The notes: a model not told the origin generated them from the sequence alone. DNA of 6,843 nt from Segetibacter sp. (GCA_030146445.1 JASLBT010000381.1:1-6843); one strand, 5' to 3'. Positions 1 to 6,215 are shown, counted from the stretch's first letter. Numbers and translations: made by a program.

Positions 1-116
1 CCGTAACAGGGGGAGTACAATACAATGGCTATTTCCTCGACATAGATGATACGCACGGGATAGGTGCCGGGGTAGACGAAGCTTTTCTAAGCAAGTGCGT
101 AAGTTTTTCTGTTTAA
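1..116 (+). CDS. C-terminal end of an unidentified plus-strand gene (partial)
   Basis: The frame beginning at base 3 is open from the window edge to a TAA at 114-116, giving 37 residues that begin VTGGVQYNGYFLDIDDTHG and end CVSFSV. The composition looks like real protein (Gly, Asp and aromatic residues, no low complexity), and it is the only open plus-strand frame at this edge. I do not recognise the family. The start lies outside the window. It is convergent with the trehalose gene, with about 200 bases between the two stops. It could still be a chance open frame because only 37 codons are visible. Confidence 0.5.
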   Translation, partial: VTGGVQYNGYFLDIDDTHGIGAGVDEAFLSKCVSFSV

Positions 117-317
117 TTTGGTTTTTTGCCGGCCCCAGTGATTATTCGGACGTGCGGGTTTCTTTCTTTTATTAAGAAATGTGACAAAGGTCAGGACCTG
201 CTTTTACCCGCAGTTCAGCCAGCCTGGCGCTAAGTGCTCAAACAACCCATGATGCTTTTAGCATCCGGGATTTACGCCGGCATAACACTGGAACCAATTT
301 ATCTTGAGGTTCACCTC
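117..317. other. Convergent intergenic region
   Basis: This non-coding stretch lies between the two convergent stops. It holds a small perfect hairpin (GATGCT at 251-256, TTT loop, AGCATC at 260-265) flanked by CCC and GGG that could lengthen the stem past a small internal loop. A second tiny stem (GAGG/CCTC) sits just beyond the trehalose gene stop at 305-316. Neither is followed by a convincing U-tract on the minus strand. They are plausible 3'-end structures but not demonstrable intrinsic terminators. Confidence 0.3.
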
Positions 318-2543
318 TTATGCAGGGTTGTGAAGATAACCAAGCAAAGAAAGCGTCATCTGTGGAGTATATAAGTTGTACTTCGCGAAGGACGCCTCAT
401 TTCCAATTTTGATTGTCCAGGCGTGTGGAGTTCCTGCAAGTTCTTTAAACATTTCTTCATCTGTCGTATCATCACCGAAGGCCATGATAAAATCATAGTC
501 ATCTTCTGTTGATAAGCTGCGTGCAACGTACCCTTTGTCGATCCCTTTTATACGAACCTCGACGGTTTGGTTTCCCTGTACAACCTGTAAATTCCGGGTA
601 CGGGTTAGCTGGCATAACTCACCATACAATTCGCCGGCCCTGATTTTCGCCTGCTGCGGTTCGGCATTGCTGAAATGCCATACCAACGAAAATTCTTTTT
701 CTTCGATAAAGGTATTTGCGCACCGCTTAACGTATAAATTCATAACAGGGTAAATAACGTCCCGCCACTTCTCATCCTGGTGAATATACCTGTCGACTAC
801 CCAGGAGTCATTATGCCTTTTCAGTTTTGCACCATGTTCCGCAACCAGGTTTACCCGCAGATGTCCAAGCCACTTCTCCAATGTACCACTATCCCTGCCA
901 CTGATGATGTAAATACAGTTCCGGCGGTCTCCCGCCAGTCTTTCCAATACCGTGAGCACCTCTTCGCCTGGGTCCGATTGCTCGTCCAACGGCGAAAATG
1001 GAACCAGCGTTCCATTGTAGTCAAGCAACAACAGTCTTCTTTTTGAAGAGTGGTACTCCTCGAACAAAACCCGCTTTGCATCCCGGCCAAGAAACATAAA
1101 TTCAAATTCACTTTGCTTTTTCTTGATGTTATCCAGCTGGGTGAAAAAGTCTTCCGCCCACATGTTGACATCATACTGAATAAGCCTGTTTTGCATTCTT
1201 GCCAAACGCCGTGATTGTTCCTCCTCATTCATCTCGAGGCCCTCATTAATCTTACGTGCAAGCCCATCCAAATCGTTGGGATTAATCAGTAGCGCATCCG
1301 TCAGTTCCCGGGCTGCTCCGGTGAGGTCACTTAACAACAATACACCTTTAAGATCTTGCCTGCTGGCAACGAATTCTTTAGCAACCAGGTTCATGCCGTC
1401 CCGTAAAGGGGTGATCATTGCCAGATCGCAGGCGGTATAAAGCGCAACCAATTGTTCAAAGCTTAAATGCGTGTACTGGTATATAACCGGCTTCCATGTA
1501 ATTGTCCCTATTGTACTGTTGATATTCCCTATAAATTCGTCGATTTCTTTTTTGCGCTCAGCATACCTCGGGATGGTATCCCTGGAAGGCACTATAACCA
1601 TTATGAACACTACTTTCTCCCGGTAAGCGGGAAAGAGCTTTAAAAACCATTCGTAACCTTTCAACCTGGAAAACACACCCTTGGTGTAATCCAGCCGATC
1701 AACTGAAAACAGTATTTTTTTACCATGAAACTCCCGTTTGTAGAAATCCCTGAGGGAAGCAACTTCTTTATAGTTATAAGCAGCATTGAATTTCTCAAAA
1801 TCAATGCTGATGGGAAAAACATCTACTCTTACAAGCCGGTCCTTATACTTAACGACATTGTTTTCTGACTCGAGTTCCAGTACCATTTGCAAACACTTGA
1901 CAAAATGATCTGCATAGTCTATTGTATGAAAACCGATGAGATCAGAGCCAAGCACACCCTCCAGAAGTTCTTGTTGCCACTTTGCGGGCATTAGTCTGAA
2001 TAGCTCGTATGAAGGGAACGGAATGTGAAGAAAAAAGCCAATCGTAACCGATGGAAGATGTTGGCGGATCATTGACGCAAGTGGAAATAAATGGTAGTCG
2101 TGGATCCAGATGGTATCCCCTTCCTTTGCATGCCTGATTACGACGTCAAGAAAATTTGCATTAGCTGCTTTATAGCTCTCATAGTAGTCGATTTTGTATT
2201 CAGCATACGACGGAAAGTAGTGGAAGAGCGGCCATAGAACGGAGTTCGAAAACCCGTTATAATATTGGTTATAGACTTTATTGTTAACGAAAACCGGCTG
2301 GTAGGTGAACTCTCCTTCCACCAGCCCTTCTTTAGCTTGCACCCACTCTGCCTGGCTACAACAAGGAGCCCCAATCCAGATGTTCTCATCGAAACCGGTC
2401 CCTCCCTTTTTACCCGAATAACTGAGGTAGCTACTTACCGCGCTAATCAGCCCACCCGAGGAAACATTTACTTTTATTTGTCCATTTGAAGTCTCAAGAT
2501 TTACCGGGAGCCTGTTGGAAACGATAAATAGTCTTTTATTCAT
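318..2543 (-). CDS. otsAB: Bifunctional trehalose-6-phosphate synthase/phosphatase (OtsA-OtsB fusion)
   Basis: This 741-aa cytosolic protein has two domains. Residues 1 to about 480 are a GT20 trehalose-6-phosphate synthase, joining UDP-glucose and glucose-6-phosphate. Visible family motifs are SNRLPV (R11), SGG at 29-31, HDYHL at 148-152, DRLDYTKG at 282-289 (the R and K that hold the nucleotide-sugar phosphates) and D382/E390 in the RDGMNLVAKE block. Residues about 500-741 are a HAD trehalose-6-phosphate phosphatase: D508-Y-N-G-T (motif I), S548-G-R, AEHG at 568-571, the Lys-rich RIKGIDKG (K666/K670) and GDDTTDE at 690-696. Fused enzymes of this size are usual in Bacteroidota. The oddity is N510, where HAD phosphatases carry the general acid Asp, so phosphatase activity is uncertain. 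The ATG at 2543 places SNRLPV at the normal distance from the N-terminus. There is no Shine-Dalgarno site, only an AT-rich leader. The gene is monocistronic as far as can be seen. Confidence 0.96.
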   Translation of the reverse strand: MNKRLFIVSNRLPVNLETSNGQIKVNVSSGGLISAVSSYLSYSGKKGGTGFDENIWIGAPCCSQAEWVQAKEGLVEGEFTYQPVFVNNKVYNQYYNGFSNSVLWPLFHYFPSYAEYKIDYYESYKAANANFLDVVIRHAKEGDTIWIHDYHLFPLASMIRQHLPSVTIGFFLHIPFPSYELFRLMPAKWQQELLEGVLGSDLIGFHTIDYADHFVKCLQMVLELESENNVVKYKDRLVRVDVFPISIDFEKFNAAYNYKEVASLRDFYKREFHGKKILFSVDRLDYTKGVFSRLKGYEWFLKLFPAYREKVVFIMVIVPSRDTIPRYAERKKEIDEFIGNINSTIGTITWKPVIYQYTHLSFEQLVALYTACDLAMITPLRDGMNLVAKEFVASRQDLKGVLLLSDLTGAARELTDALLINPNDLDGLARKINEGLEMNEEEQSRRLARMQNRLIQYDVNMWAEDFFTQLDNIKKKQSEFEFMFLGRDAKRVLFEEYHSSKRRLLLLDYNGTLVPFSPLDEQSDPGEEVLTVLERLAGDRRNCIYIISGRDSGTLEKWLGHLRVNLVAEHGAKLKRHNDSWVVDRYIHQDEKWRDVIYPVMNLYVKRCANTFIEEKEFSLVWHFSNAEPQQAKIRAGELYGELCQLTRTRNLQVVQGNQTVEVRIKGIDKGYVARSLSTEDDYDFIMAFGDDTTDEEMFKELAGTPHAWTIKIGNEASFAKYNLYTPQMTLSLLGYLHNPA

Positions 2544-2588
2544 GAAGAGTCAGTTTATTGCCGAAGCATAGTGAACTGCGGATATGAC

Positions 2589-2674
2589 CTGCATCATTGT
2601 GTGCAAAGACCTGACGCGTTGAAGGTGAGTATCCAGGTATATTACGCCGTAATGGGTTCAAGTAAATGATGCAG
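2589..2674. promoter_or_regulatory. Nested inverted repeats upstream of the trehalose gene (possible operator)
   Basis: A perfect 10-bp inverted repeat (CTGCATCATT at 2589-2598, AATGATGCAG at 2665-2674) encloses a 13-bp perfect palindrome, ATTACGCCGTAAT (2641-2653). Both lie about 45-130 bases upstream of the trehalose gene start, where a regulator or a leader fold would act. No clear Bacteroidota -7 box (TAnnTTTG) was found to fix the promoter. The role is inferred from position and symmetry only. Confidence 0.35.
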
Positions 2675-2814
2675 ATGGTAATTAGCAAGGTGCTTTTCTA
2701 CGACGAAGTTGCAATTTACTTTCCTGCGGTCAAGGAGAGCCAGCTTTTCTGTTAAAATACGGGTCTTTTTCAGCTACTCTGCTGTAAGCAGTTGAATGAC
2801 AATAGGAAGTTTTA

Positions 2815-2942
2815 AGTTGAACAGTTGATCAGTTGAACAGTTGATCAGTTGATAGGTTGATAGGTTGAAGGGTTGAATGGTTGAACAGTTGAACAGTTGA
2901 TAAGTTGATAAGTTGATAGGTTGAATGGTTGAACAGTTGACA
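2815..2942. repeat. Tandem octamer array, 16 units of RGTTGAWN
   Basis: Sixteen 8-bp units run without any insertion or deletion, with consensus A/G-GTTGA-A/T-N. Examples are AGTTGAAC, AGTTGATC, AGTTGATA, GGTTGATA and GGTTGAAT; only the last unit (AGTTGACA) breaks the sixth core position. Positions 2-6 (GTTGA) are invariant while positions 1, 7 and 8 vary. The period is not a multiple of three and no gene covers it. It lies 272 bases upstream of the trehalose gene, in the gap after HPF. A stray unit (AGTTGAAT, 2790-2797) lies just outside the array and out of phase. A sister array is at 6721-6792. Confidence 0.9.
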
Positions 2943-2998
2943 GATTAACTTTTATATTCTTGCCCCCATAAACGCTAAAAAAGAATACGCATGAAAAA

Positions 2999-3166
2999 CC
3001 CATGCTGAAACCACAGTAGCACTAAGCTTAATCAAGGAACAATGAAAGGAACAGGCTGTTATCGTTCCTTTCATTGTTTTTCTTTGCGTGCCCCAAACTC
3101 GTTCGGGGGTTACTTTCTATTCATCAAACCCTGTCCCAATCAGGTTGGGTGGGAGACGGAAGTGAC
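2999..3166 (-). repeat. Structured intergenic repeat, copy 1
   Basis: This 168-base stretch between HPF and the trehalose gene aligns with 4801-5016 in the same orientation. Shared blocks, read on the plus strand, are CCCATGCT...CACAGTAGCACTAAGCTTAA, GGCTGTTATCGTT (3054-3066), TTCTTTGC, and GTTACTTTCTATTCATCA (3109-3126, 17 of 18 bases shared with copy 2). After these comes CCCAA-5 nt-TTGGG. The element carries several hairpins. The CCCC/GGGG stem at 3091-3108 pairs better as minus-strand RNA, where an A-C mismatch becomes a G-U pair. That hints that the minus strand, the direction of the neighbouring genes, is the functional one. It could be a dispersed genomic repeat or an untranslated RNA element. 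The family is not recognised. Confidence 0.65.
3038..3078. other. Perfect 15-bp hairpin inside repeat copy 1
   Basis: AACAATGAAAGGAAC (3038-3052) and GTTCCTTTCATTGTT (3064-3078) are exact reverse complements around an 11-base loop. On the plus strand the stem is followed by TTCTTT and would look like an intrinsic terminator, yet no plus-strand gene lies upstream. On the minus strand it would fold in the RNA between HPF and the trehalose gene without a U-tract. The symmetry is certain; the role as a bidirectional terminator, processing site or mobile repeat end is not. Confidence 0.6.
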
Positions 3167-3184
3167 AAAGGTTGAAAATGAGGT

Positions 3185-3206
3185 AAAAGGAGATCCAAAC
3201 AACTCC
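3185..3206 (-). terminator. Weak terminator-like hairpin after HPF
   Basis: Five bases past the HPF stop the minus strand reads GGAG, ten bases, CTCC and then TTTT. The stem is only four base pairs, so this is at best a weak intrinsic terminator. Its placement directly behind the last gene of the baeRF-HPF unit is the main argument for it. Confidence 0.25.
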
Positions 3207-3210
3207 GTGC

Positions 3211-3525
3211 TTAATGATTCCTTGCCCTGCCAATAACAGTATCAAGTGAAGCCTTTAATTTGTCTAATGCACCCTTTAATGCATTTGCTTCCGACGAGCC
3301 GTTATTCGTTACCGCAATGGGCTGCATTCCTTCAAGCCGGGCTTCTAACATACAACGTTTATCATCCTGGCCACTTTTGTGGCTGTTCTGATCATTAAAG
3401 TGTACTTCAATCCTGGTAATTCGTTCGGCGAAACGGTCGAGGGATTGATTGATTGACTCTTCCAGGGGACCTCTGAATTCTTCTGTTCCTTTTATGTTAT
3501 TATCGGTATTGAATTGAATCTGCAT
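3211..3525 (-). CDS. hpf: Short HPF/RaiA-family ribosome hibernation factor
   Basis: The 104-aa product has the layout of the short HPF/YfiA (RaiA) domain: an N-terminal strand (MQIQFNTDNNI), a helix (about 19-35, EESINQSLDRFAERI), a strand with the typical IEVHFND pattern, a middle strand (CMLEARLEGMQPIAVTN) and a C-terminal helix (NALKGALDKLKASLDTVI) with basic ends. Members bind the 30S decoding region, block mRNA and tRNA sites and keep ribosomes intact and idle in starvation. The long C-terminal dimerisation domain of long-form HPF is absent. It lies 52 bases behind baeRF on the same strand, so the two are probably co-transcribed. The 5' leader is AT-rich with no Shine-Dalgarno match. 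The loop NSHKSGQDDKR is longer and more charged than in E. coli RaiA. Confidence 0.85.
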   Translation of the reverse strand: MQIQFNTDNNIKGTEEFRGPLEESINQSLDRFAERITRIEVHFNDQNSHKSGQDDKRCMLEARLEGMQPIAVTNNGSSEANALKGALDKLKASLDTVIGRARNH

Positions 3526-3577
3526 CTTTATTGATTTAAATGTTTACTAGAAATCTTTTTACAATTAATCATATCAG

Positions 3578-4729
3578 CTAAAAGCGATATGTTGCTGCGA
3601 GCCCTGTTTCGGTAGGCATGAATTCCCGGGGAACCACCATCACGTTTCCGCCTCTTGCACTAACTAATTCACCAATATCATCCAATAAATCATCAATCTC
3701 CGGATGTTCTATATTTCCTTTCTCAATAGCCCCTGTCTCCTCATTTAGTGTTCCTGGTACAACTCTATCGGCTTCTACAAGCAATACATCCACCCTACTT
3801 TCTGCAGCAGCAATTGCTACTTCGCTGATGATTTCACTGCCCATACCTCCGGACATTGCATCCCGGAAAGCATCCGCGAGCGCGTTGAGTTTCTGGGTGT
3901 AATCAACCTCCATAACATCCCAGGCAAGCTGTACAAACTTTTCAGCATCCACCGACTTAGGATTTACCTTAATTCCCTTTTTTAAGACAAACGGATTTCT
4001 ATTCACCATTTGAAAAAGGTTGTGATGTTCAGGTAGTGCTGCCAATACCAGGGGCAAACCTGAAGGCTTTGATATTTCTTTATAAACCAGGTCTGCGGCA
4101 GCCCGAAAGAACCGCTCTGCATCTATATCCAGCTCGTCTTTTCTACTGCCATGTCCATGCACCATGCTACCCTTGTTTCCACCCGCACCTCCATATGAGG
4201 CAACCGTCAGATGTTCTTCCGTCAATTCTGATCCAAGAGCTTTTTTAATGGTGTCAGGGAAGTCTTCGGGCAACTCCACCGGAGTCATTGAATGTCTGTT
4301 TCCCTCGTACAACTGAAAGTCATGGAGGCTTAAGCCAAGTACCTGGAACCGGTCTGTTGATTGAAGGTACTTTTCAACAGGCTTAATATGAAAACTCTCA
4401 GCAACAACGACTAATTCCCTGAAGGCAACAGGCACTTTCACTACTTTGAAAAAATCTGTTGTACCAAATAATGCCAGTCCACTTAGGGTATGATTCCAAA
4501 AGTTGTCATCGTTTAACAATGCTTCGAATGGAGAGAGGAGCGCATCTACATTAGCCTGGAGGCTATCATGTTTTAACGACTCCGCTAATTGCTTTAGAAG
4601 ATTCTTATACTGAATAGGATCCTGCAAGTTATCGGGATGACTTTTGTGCGTCGTCATATACAGTGACAAGCAGGAACCTTTTCCGGCAGATTTTAACTCG
4701 TGTGCAAAATTCTTATGTAAAAGTTCCAT
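3578..4729 (-). CDS. Bacterial aeRF1-like protein (baeRF family), probable ribosome-binding hibernation or rescue factor
   Basis: This 383-aa protein resembles the bacterial homologues of archaeal/eukaryotic release factor 1. The N-terminal part (about 1-115) begins with a Ser-rich strand, CLSLYMTTHKS (20-30), as in baeRF N-domains. The middle part carries YGGAGG (179-184), then HGHGSRKDEL (191-200) and ERFFRAAADLV (205-215), occupying the region of the eRF1 catalytic loop. A true GGQ is absent, so peptidyl-tRNA hydrolysis is unlikely. The C-terminal part ends in GGNVMVVPREFMPTETGLAA (360-379), typical of baeRF C-domains. The family includes or is related to Balon, which occupies the A site of idle ribosomes with EF-Tu. 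Pairing with HPF supports that role by inference. The ATG is fixed by an AAGGAGGT sequence five bases upstream. Which baeRF subfamily it belongs to I cannot tell. Confidence 0.8.
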   Translation of the reverse strand: MELLHKNFAHELKSAGKGSCLSLYMTTHKSHPDNLQDPIQYKNLLKQLAESLKHDSLQANVDALLSPFEALLNDDNFWNHTLSGLALFGTTDFFKVVKVPVAFRELVVVAESFHIKPVEKYLQSTDRFQVLGLSLHDFQLYEGNRHSMTPVELPEDFPDTIKKALGSELTEEHLTVASYGGAGGNKGSMVHGHGSRKDELDIDAERFFRAAADLVYKEISKPSGLPLVLAALPEHHNLFQMVNRNPFVLKKGIKVNPKSVDAEKFVQLAWDVMEVDYTQKLNALADAFRDAMSGGMGSEIISEVAIAAAESRVDVLLVEADRVVPGTLNEETGAIEKGNIEHPEIDDLLDDIGELVSARGGNVMVVPREFMPTETGLAATYRF

Positions 4730-4734
4730 GATTT

Positions 4735-4742
4735 ACCTCCTT
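4735..4742 (-). promoter_or_regulatory. Strong Shine-Dalgarno site of the baeRF gene
   Basis: The minus strand reads AAGGAGGT followed by AAATC and the ATG at 4729, a near-perfect anti-SD match at good spacing. In Bacteroidota such matches are rare because bS21, bS18 and bS6 hide the 16S rRNA tail. No other gene in the window has one. This site decides the start codon. Confidence 0.85.
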
Positions 4743-4800
4743 GTAATTGTTGATAATAAATAGGGTTTGTTGTTCTACTTGTTGATACTATTTTAAGATA

Positions 4801-5016
4801 CCCACATGCTTAGGCACAGCAGTACTAAACCTAAAGCGATGTGAAGTGAAAGGAATGGCCCCTTTGACCAGTCAGCCGGGGCCATTCCTTGCGTTCGGAA
4901 GGGGGCTGTTATCGTTGCTTTCCTGATAATTCTTTGCCTATCCCGAACACATTCCGTGAGTTACTTTCTGTTCATCAGGCTTGGCCCCAACCACCTTGGC
5001 GGGGAAATGGAGTAAC
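4801..5016 (-). repeat. Structured intergenic repeat, copy 2
   Basis: This is the second copy of the element at 2999-3166, in the same orientation, upstream of baeRF and downstream of the 93-aa gene. Blocks shared with copy 1 include CACAGCAGTACTAAACCTAA, GGCTGTTATCGTTGCTTTC (from 4904), TTCTTTGCC, GTTACTTTCTGTTCATCA (4960-4977) and CCCCAA-5 nt-TTGG. It is about 48 bases longer because a separate GC-rich hairpin (4850-4890) occupies the region before the GGCTGTTATCG block. Together the copies bracket the baeRF-HPF unit as direct repeats. Confidence 0.65.
4850..4890. other. Perfect 13-bp GC-rich hairpin inside repeat copy 2
   Basis: AAGGAATGGCCCC (4850-4862) and GGGGCCATTCCTT (4878-4890) are exact reverse complements with a 15-base loop. 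No T-run follows on either strand, so it is not a classical intrinsic terminator. It sits at about the position of the copy 1 hairpin but has a different sequence. The structure is therefore kept while the sequence is not, or one hairpin was inserted. Confidence 0.55.
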
Positions 5017-5113
5017 CAGGAGTTCTGAGTAGCAGGATCGTTTTTTGCCTCAGCATGGTGTTCACTATTCATGATTTTGCAGGTTATCCGTTACGGGAAC
5101 TGCAGCTGCCAGA

Positions 5114-5395
5114 TCAGCGGCCCTCCGAACATTTTTTCACAGGCTTTCCGATCCTGTTTCCAAGTGCTATGGCGATCTCCGTTTTCACCTGGTTCTGCAA
5201 TTCGTTGCCGGAGCGTTCAAAATGCAGGTAGCCGTTTTCTTCTCTAATGATATTATCGTTGCATAGCTGCTTTTCGATATCGCCATGCATCACCGTAATA
5301 CGGTACTCGGCCTCGCCATCTTTCGCCTTACACAGAATAAGTGAATGATAACGTGACTCACGAAACTCAAATCCAACCACAAGAAACCTGTTCAT
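5114..5395 (-). CDS. Hypothetical protein, 93 aa
   Basis: The product is not recognised. It starts MNRFLVVGFEFRESRYHSLI, alternates hydrophobic and polar residues in several short strands (YHSLILCKAK, AEYRITVMHG), and ends with a helix-like stretch (LQNQVKTEIAIALGNRI) and a basic tail. It has no signal peptide and no membrane segment, and reads as a small cytosolic alpha/beta protein. The ATG at 5395 is the first in frame and has an AT-rich leader without Shine-Dalgarno, as most genes here. Codon use and composition fit a real gene, and no competing frame on the other strand looks like protein. It stands alone: repeat copy 2 lies behind it and a pseudogene in front. Confidence 0.6.
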   Translation of the reverse strand: MNRFLVVGFEFRESRYHSLILCKAKDGEAEYRITVMHGDIEKQLCNDNIIREENGYLHFERSGNELQNQVKTEIAIALGNRIGKPVKKCSEGR

Positions 5396-5512
5396 AGTAT
5401 TGATTTTTGGAGATTAACTTAAATGTTGTAATGGCATTTTCATAGGGTTCGGCAGATGCTATACGACTGCAAAAACAGGAATTTGCTCTTCCCATCTAAA
5501 TCCGGCGCCGGG

Positions 5513-6192
5513 CTAGTGATGCTTGTGCTTTGGTTCATATATCAGGCGAATGAACGTGCTGAAGCGCTCGTTCTCCCTGACAATCGGCACACCCGCCACA
5601 ATGCCTACCATAAAGTCTTCTGCTATGCCCAGCCGGAGTTGTGTGCTTATGGTCATATCGAAGTCTTTACCAACCACCTCTTTGTTTAATTCCGCACCGA
5701 TGAAGTTTCTTGTGCCAGGTTTCCTATAATGAAAGCTGGTGTTGATCTGCCAACGGGTGTCCTGGAGGGCATGATGGAAGTGTTTGACGATATAGGGACC
5801 GGTATAGAAAAGTGTATGAAAGTTATTTCCCCATCGTTTCGCTGCAACAAAAAACGGATTGTAAACATTGCCCGTCCAAACCTTATCTCTATTGTAACTT
5901 TAAAAGGACTCATTTCAAACTCATGGATAGACCCAAAAGCTAAGGACGTTTTTAGCGGTTCCGAAACAAGACATGTATAATGGCCGGCTAACTTAACGCT
6001 GTCCAAGCGGTCTGCAGGTCGGTGTTGACCGGGTTTTCCGGTAAAGCTTTGGTCTATCATGTTAATCACAGGTAGAGAAAGGCTTGCAAAAGCGGAGGTC
6101 AATACCGCTGTTGTTTCGATTGCTGATAATTGATGGAGCGAAAGCCTGAAGCCTCCATTGCCAGTAAACGTTGTGGCAATCCTTAAGCTGGA
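5513..6192 (-). pseudogene. Decayed outer-membrane-like protein remnant, possibly HAEPLYID family
   Basis: Two minus-strand frames together read as one protein. Frame A (open 6192-5686) gives, in its second half, RLDSVKLAGHYTCLVSEPL and KTSLAFGSIHEFEMSPFK. Frame B (from about 5884 to the TAG at 5513-5515) continues with KVWTGNVYNPFFVAAKRWGN, FHTLFYTGPYIVKHFHHAL, RNFIGAELNKEV and ends RLIYEPKHKHH. The alternation of aromatic and polar residues suggests beta-barrel strands. From memory this matches the C-terminal part of HAEPLYID proteins (about 270 aa, Bacteroidota, signal peptide), but I could not check that. A -1 shift between 5900 and 5881 is needed, because frame B has a TAA at 5900-5902. 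No start codon, signal peptide or HAEPLYID motif remains, and the preceding gene ends only about 23 bases upstream, so the N-terminus seems deleted. Confidence 0.6.
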
Positions 6193-6215
6193 TTAATTGG
6201 CGTCAGCATGTATAG

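Noticed and set aside
535..1228. Plus- and minus-strand open frames overlapping the phosphatase domain of the trehalose gene
   Set aside because: They lie antisense to, or out of frame with, a fully motif-supported gene, and their translations show no protein-like pattern.
2815..2942. CRISPR array
   Set aside because: The repeat unit is 8 bases with no spacers, and no cas gene is present.
3042..3236. 64-aa plus-strand open frame through repeat copy 1
   Set aside because: It begins inside the 15-bp hairpin and overlaps the HPF 3' end. In copy 2 the matching frame is shifted by one base, so the reading is not conserved.
3618..3902. 94-aa plus-strand open frame
   Set aside because: It is a Ser-rich shadow of the baeRF C-terminal region.
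2999..5016. Composite transposon with baeRF-HPF as cargo
   Set aside because: No transposase, terminal inverted repeats or target duplication is seen around either repeat copy. Only the direct-repeat bracket is supported.
5456..5980. Three overlapping plus-strand open frames opposite the outer-membrane-like remnant
   Set aside because: The opposite strand gives coherent beta-strand-rich sequence in this span, while the plus-strand translations do not.
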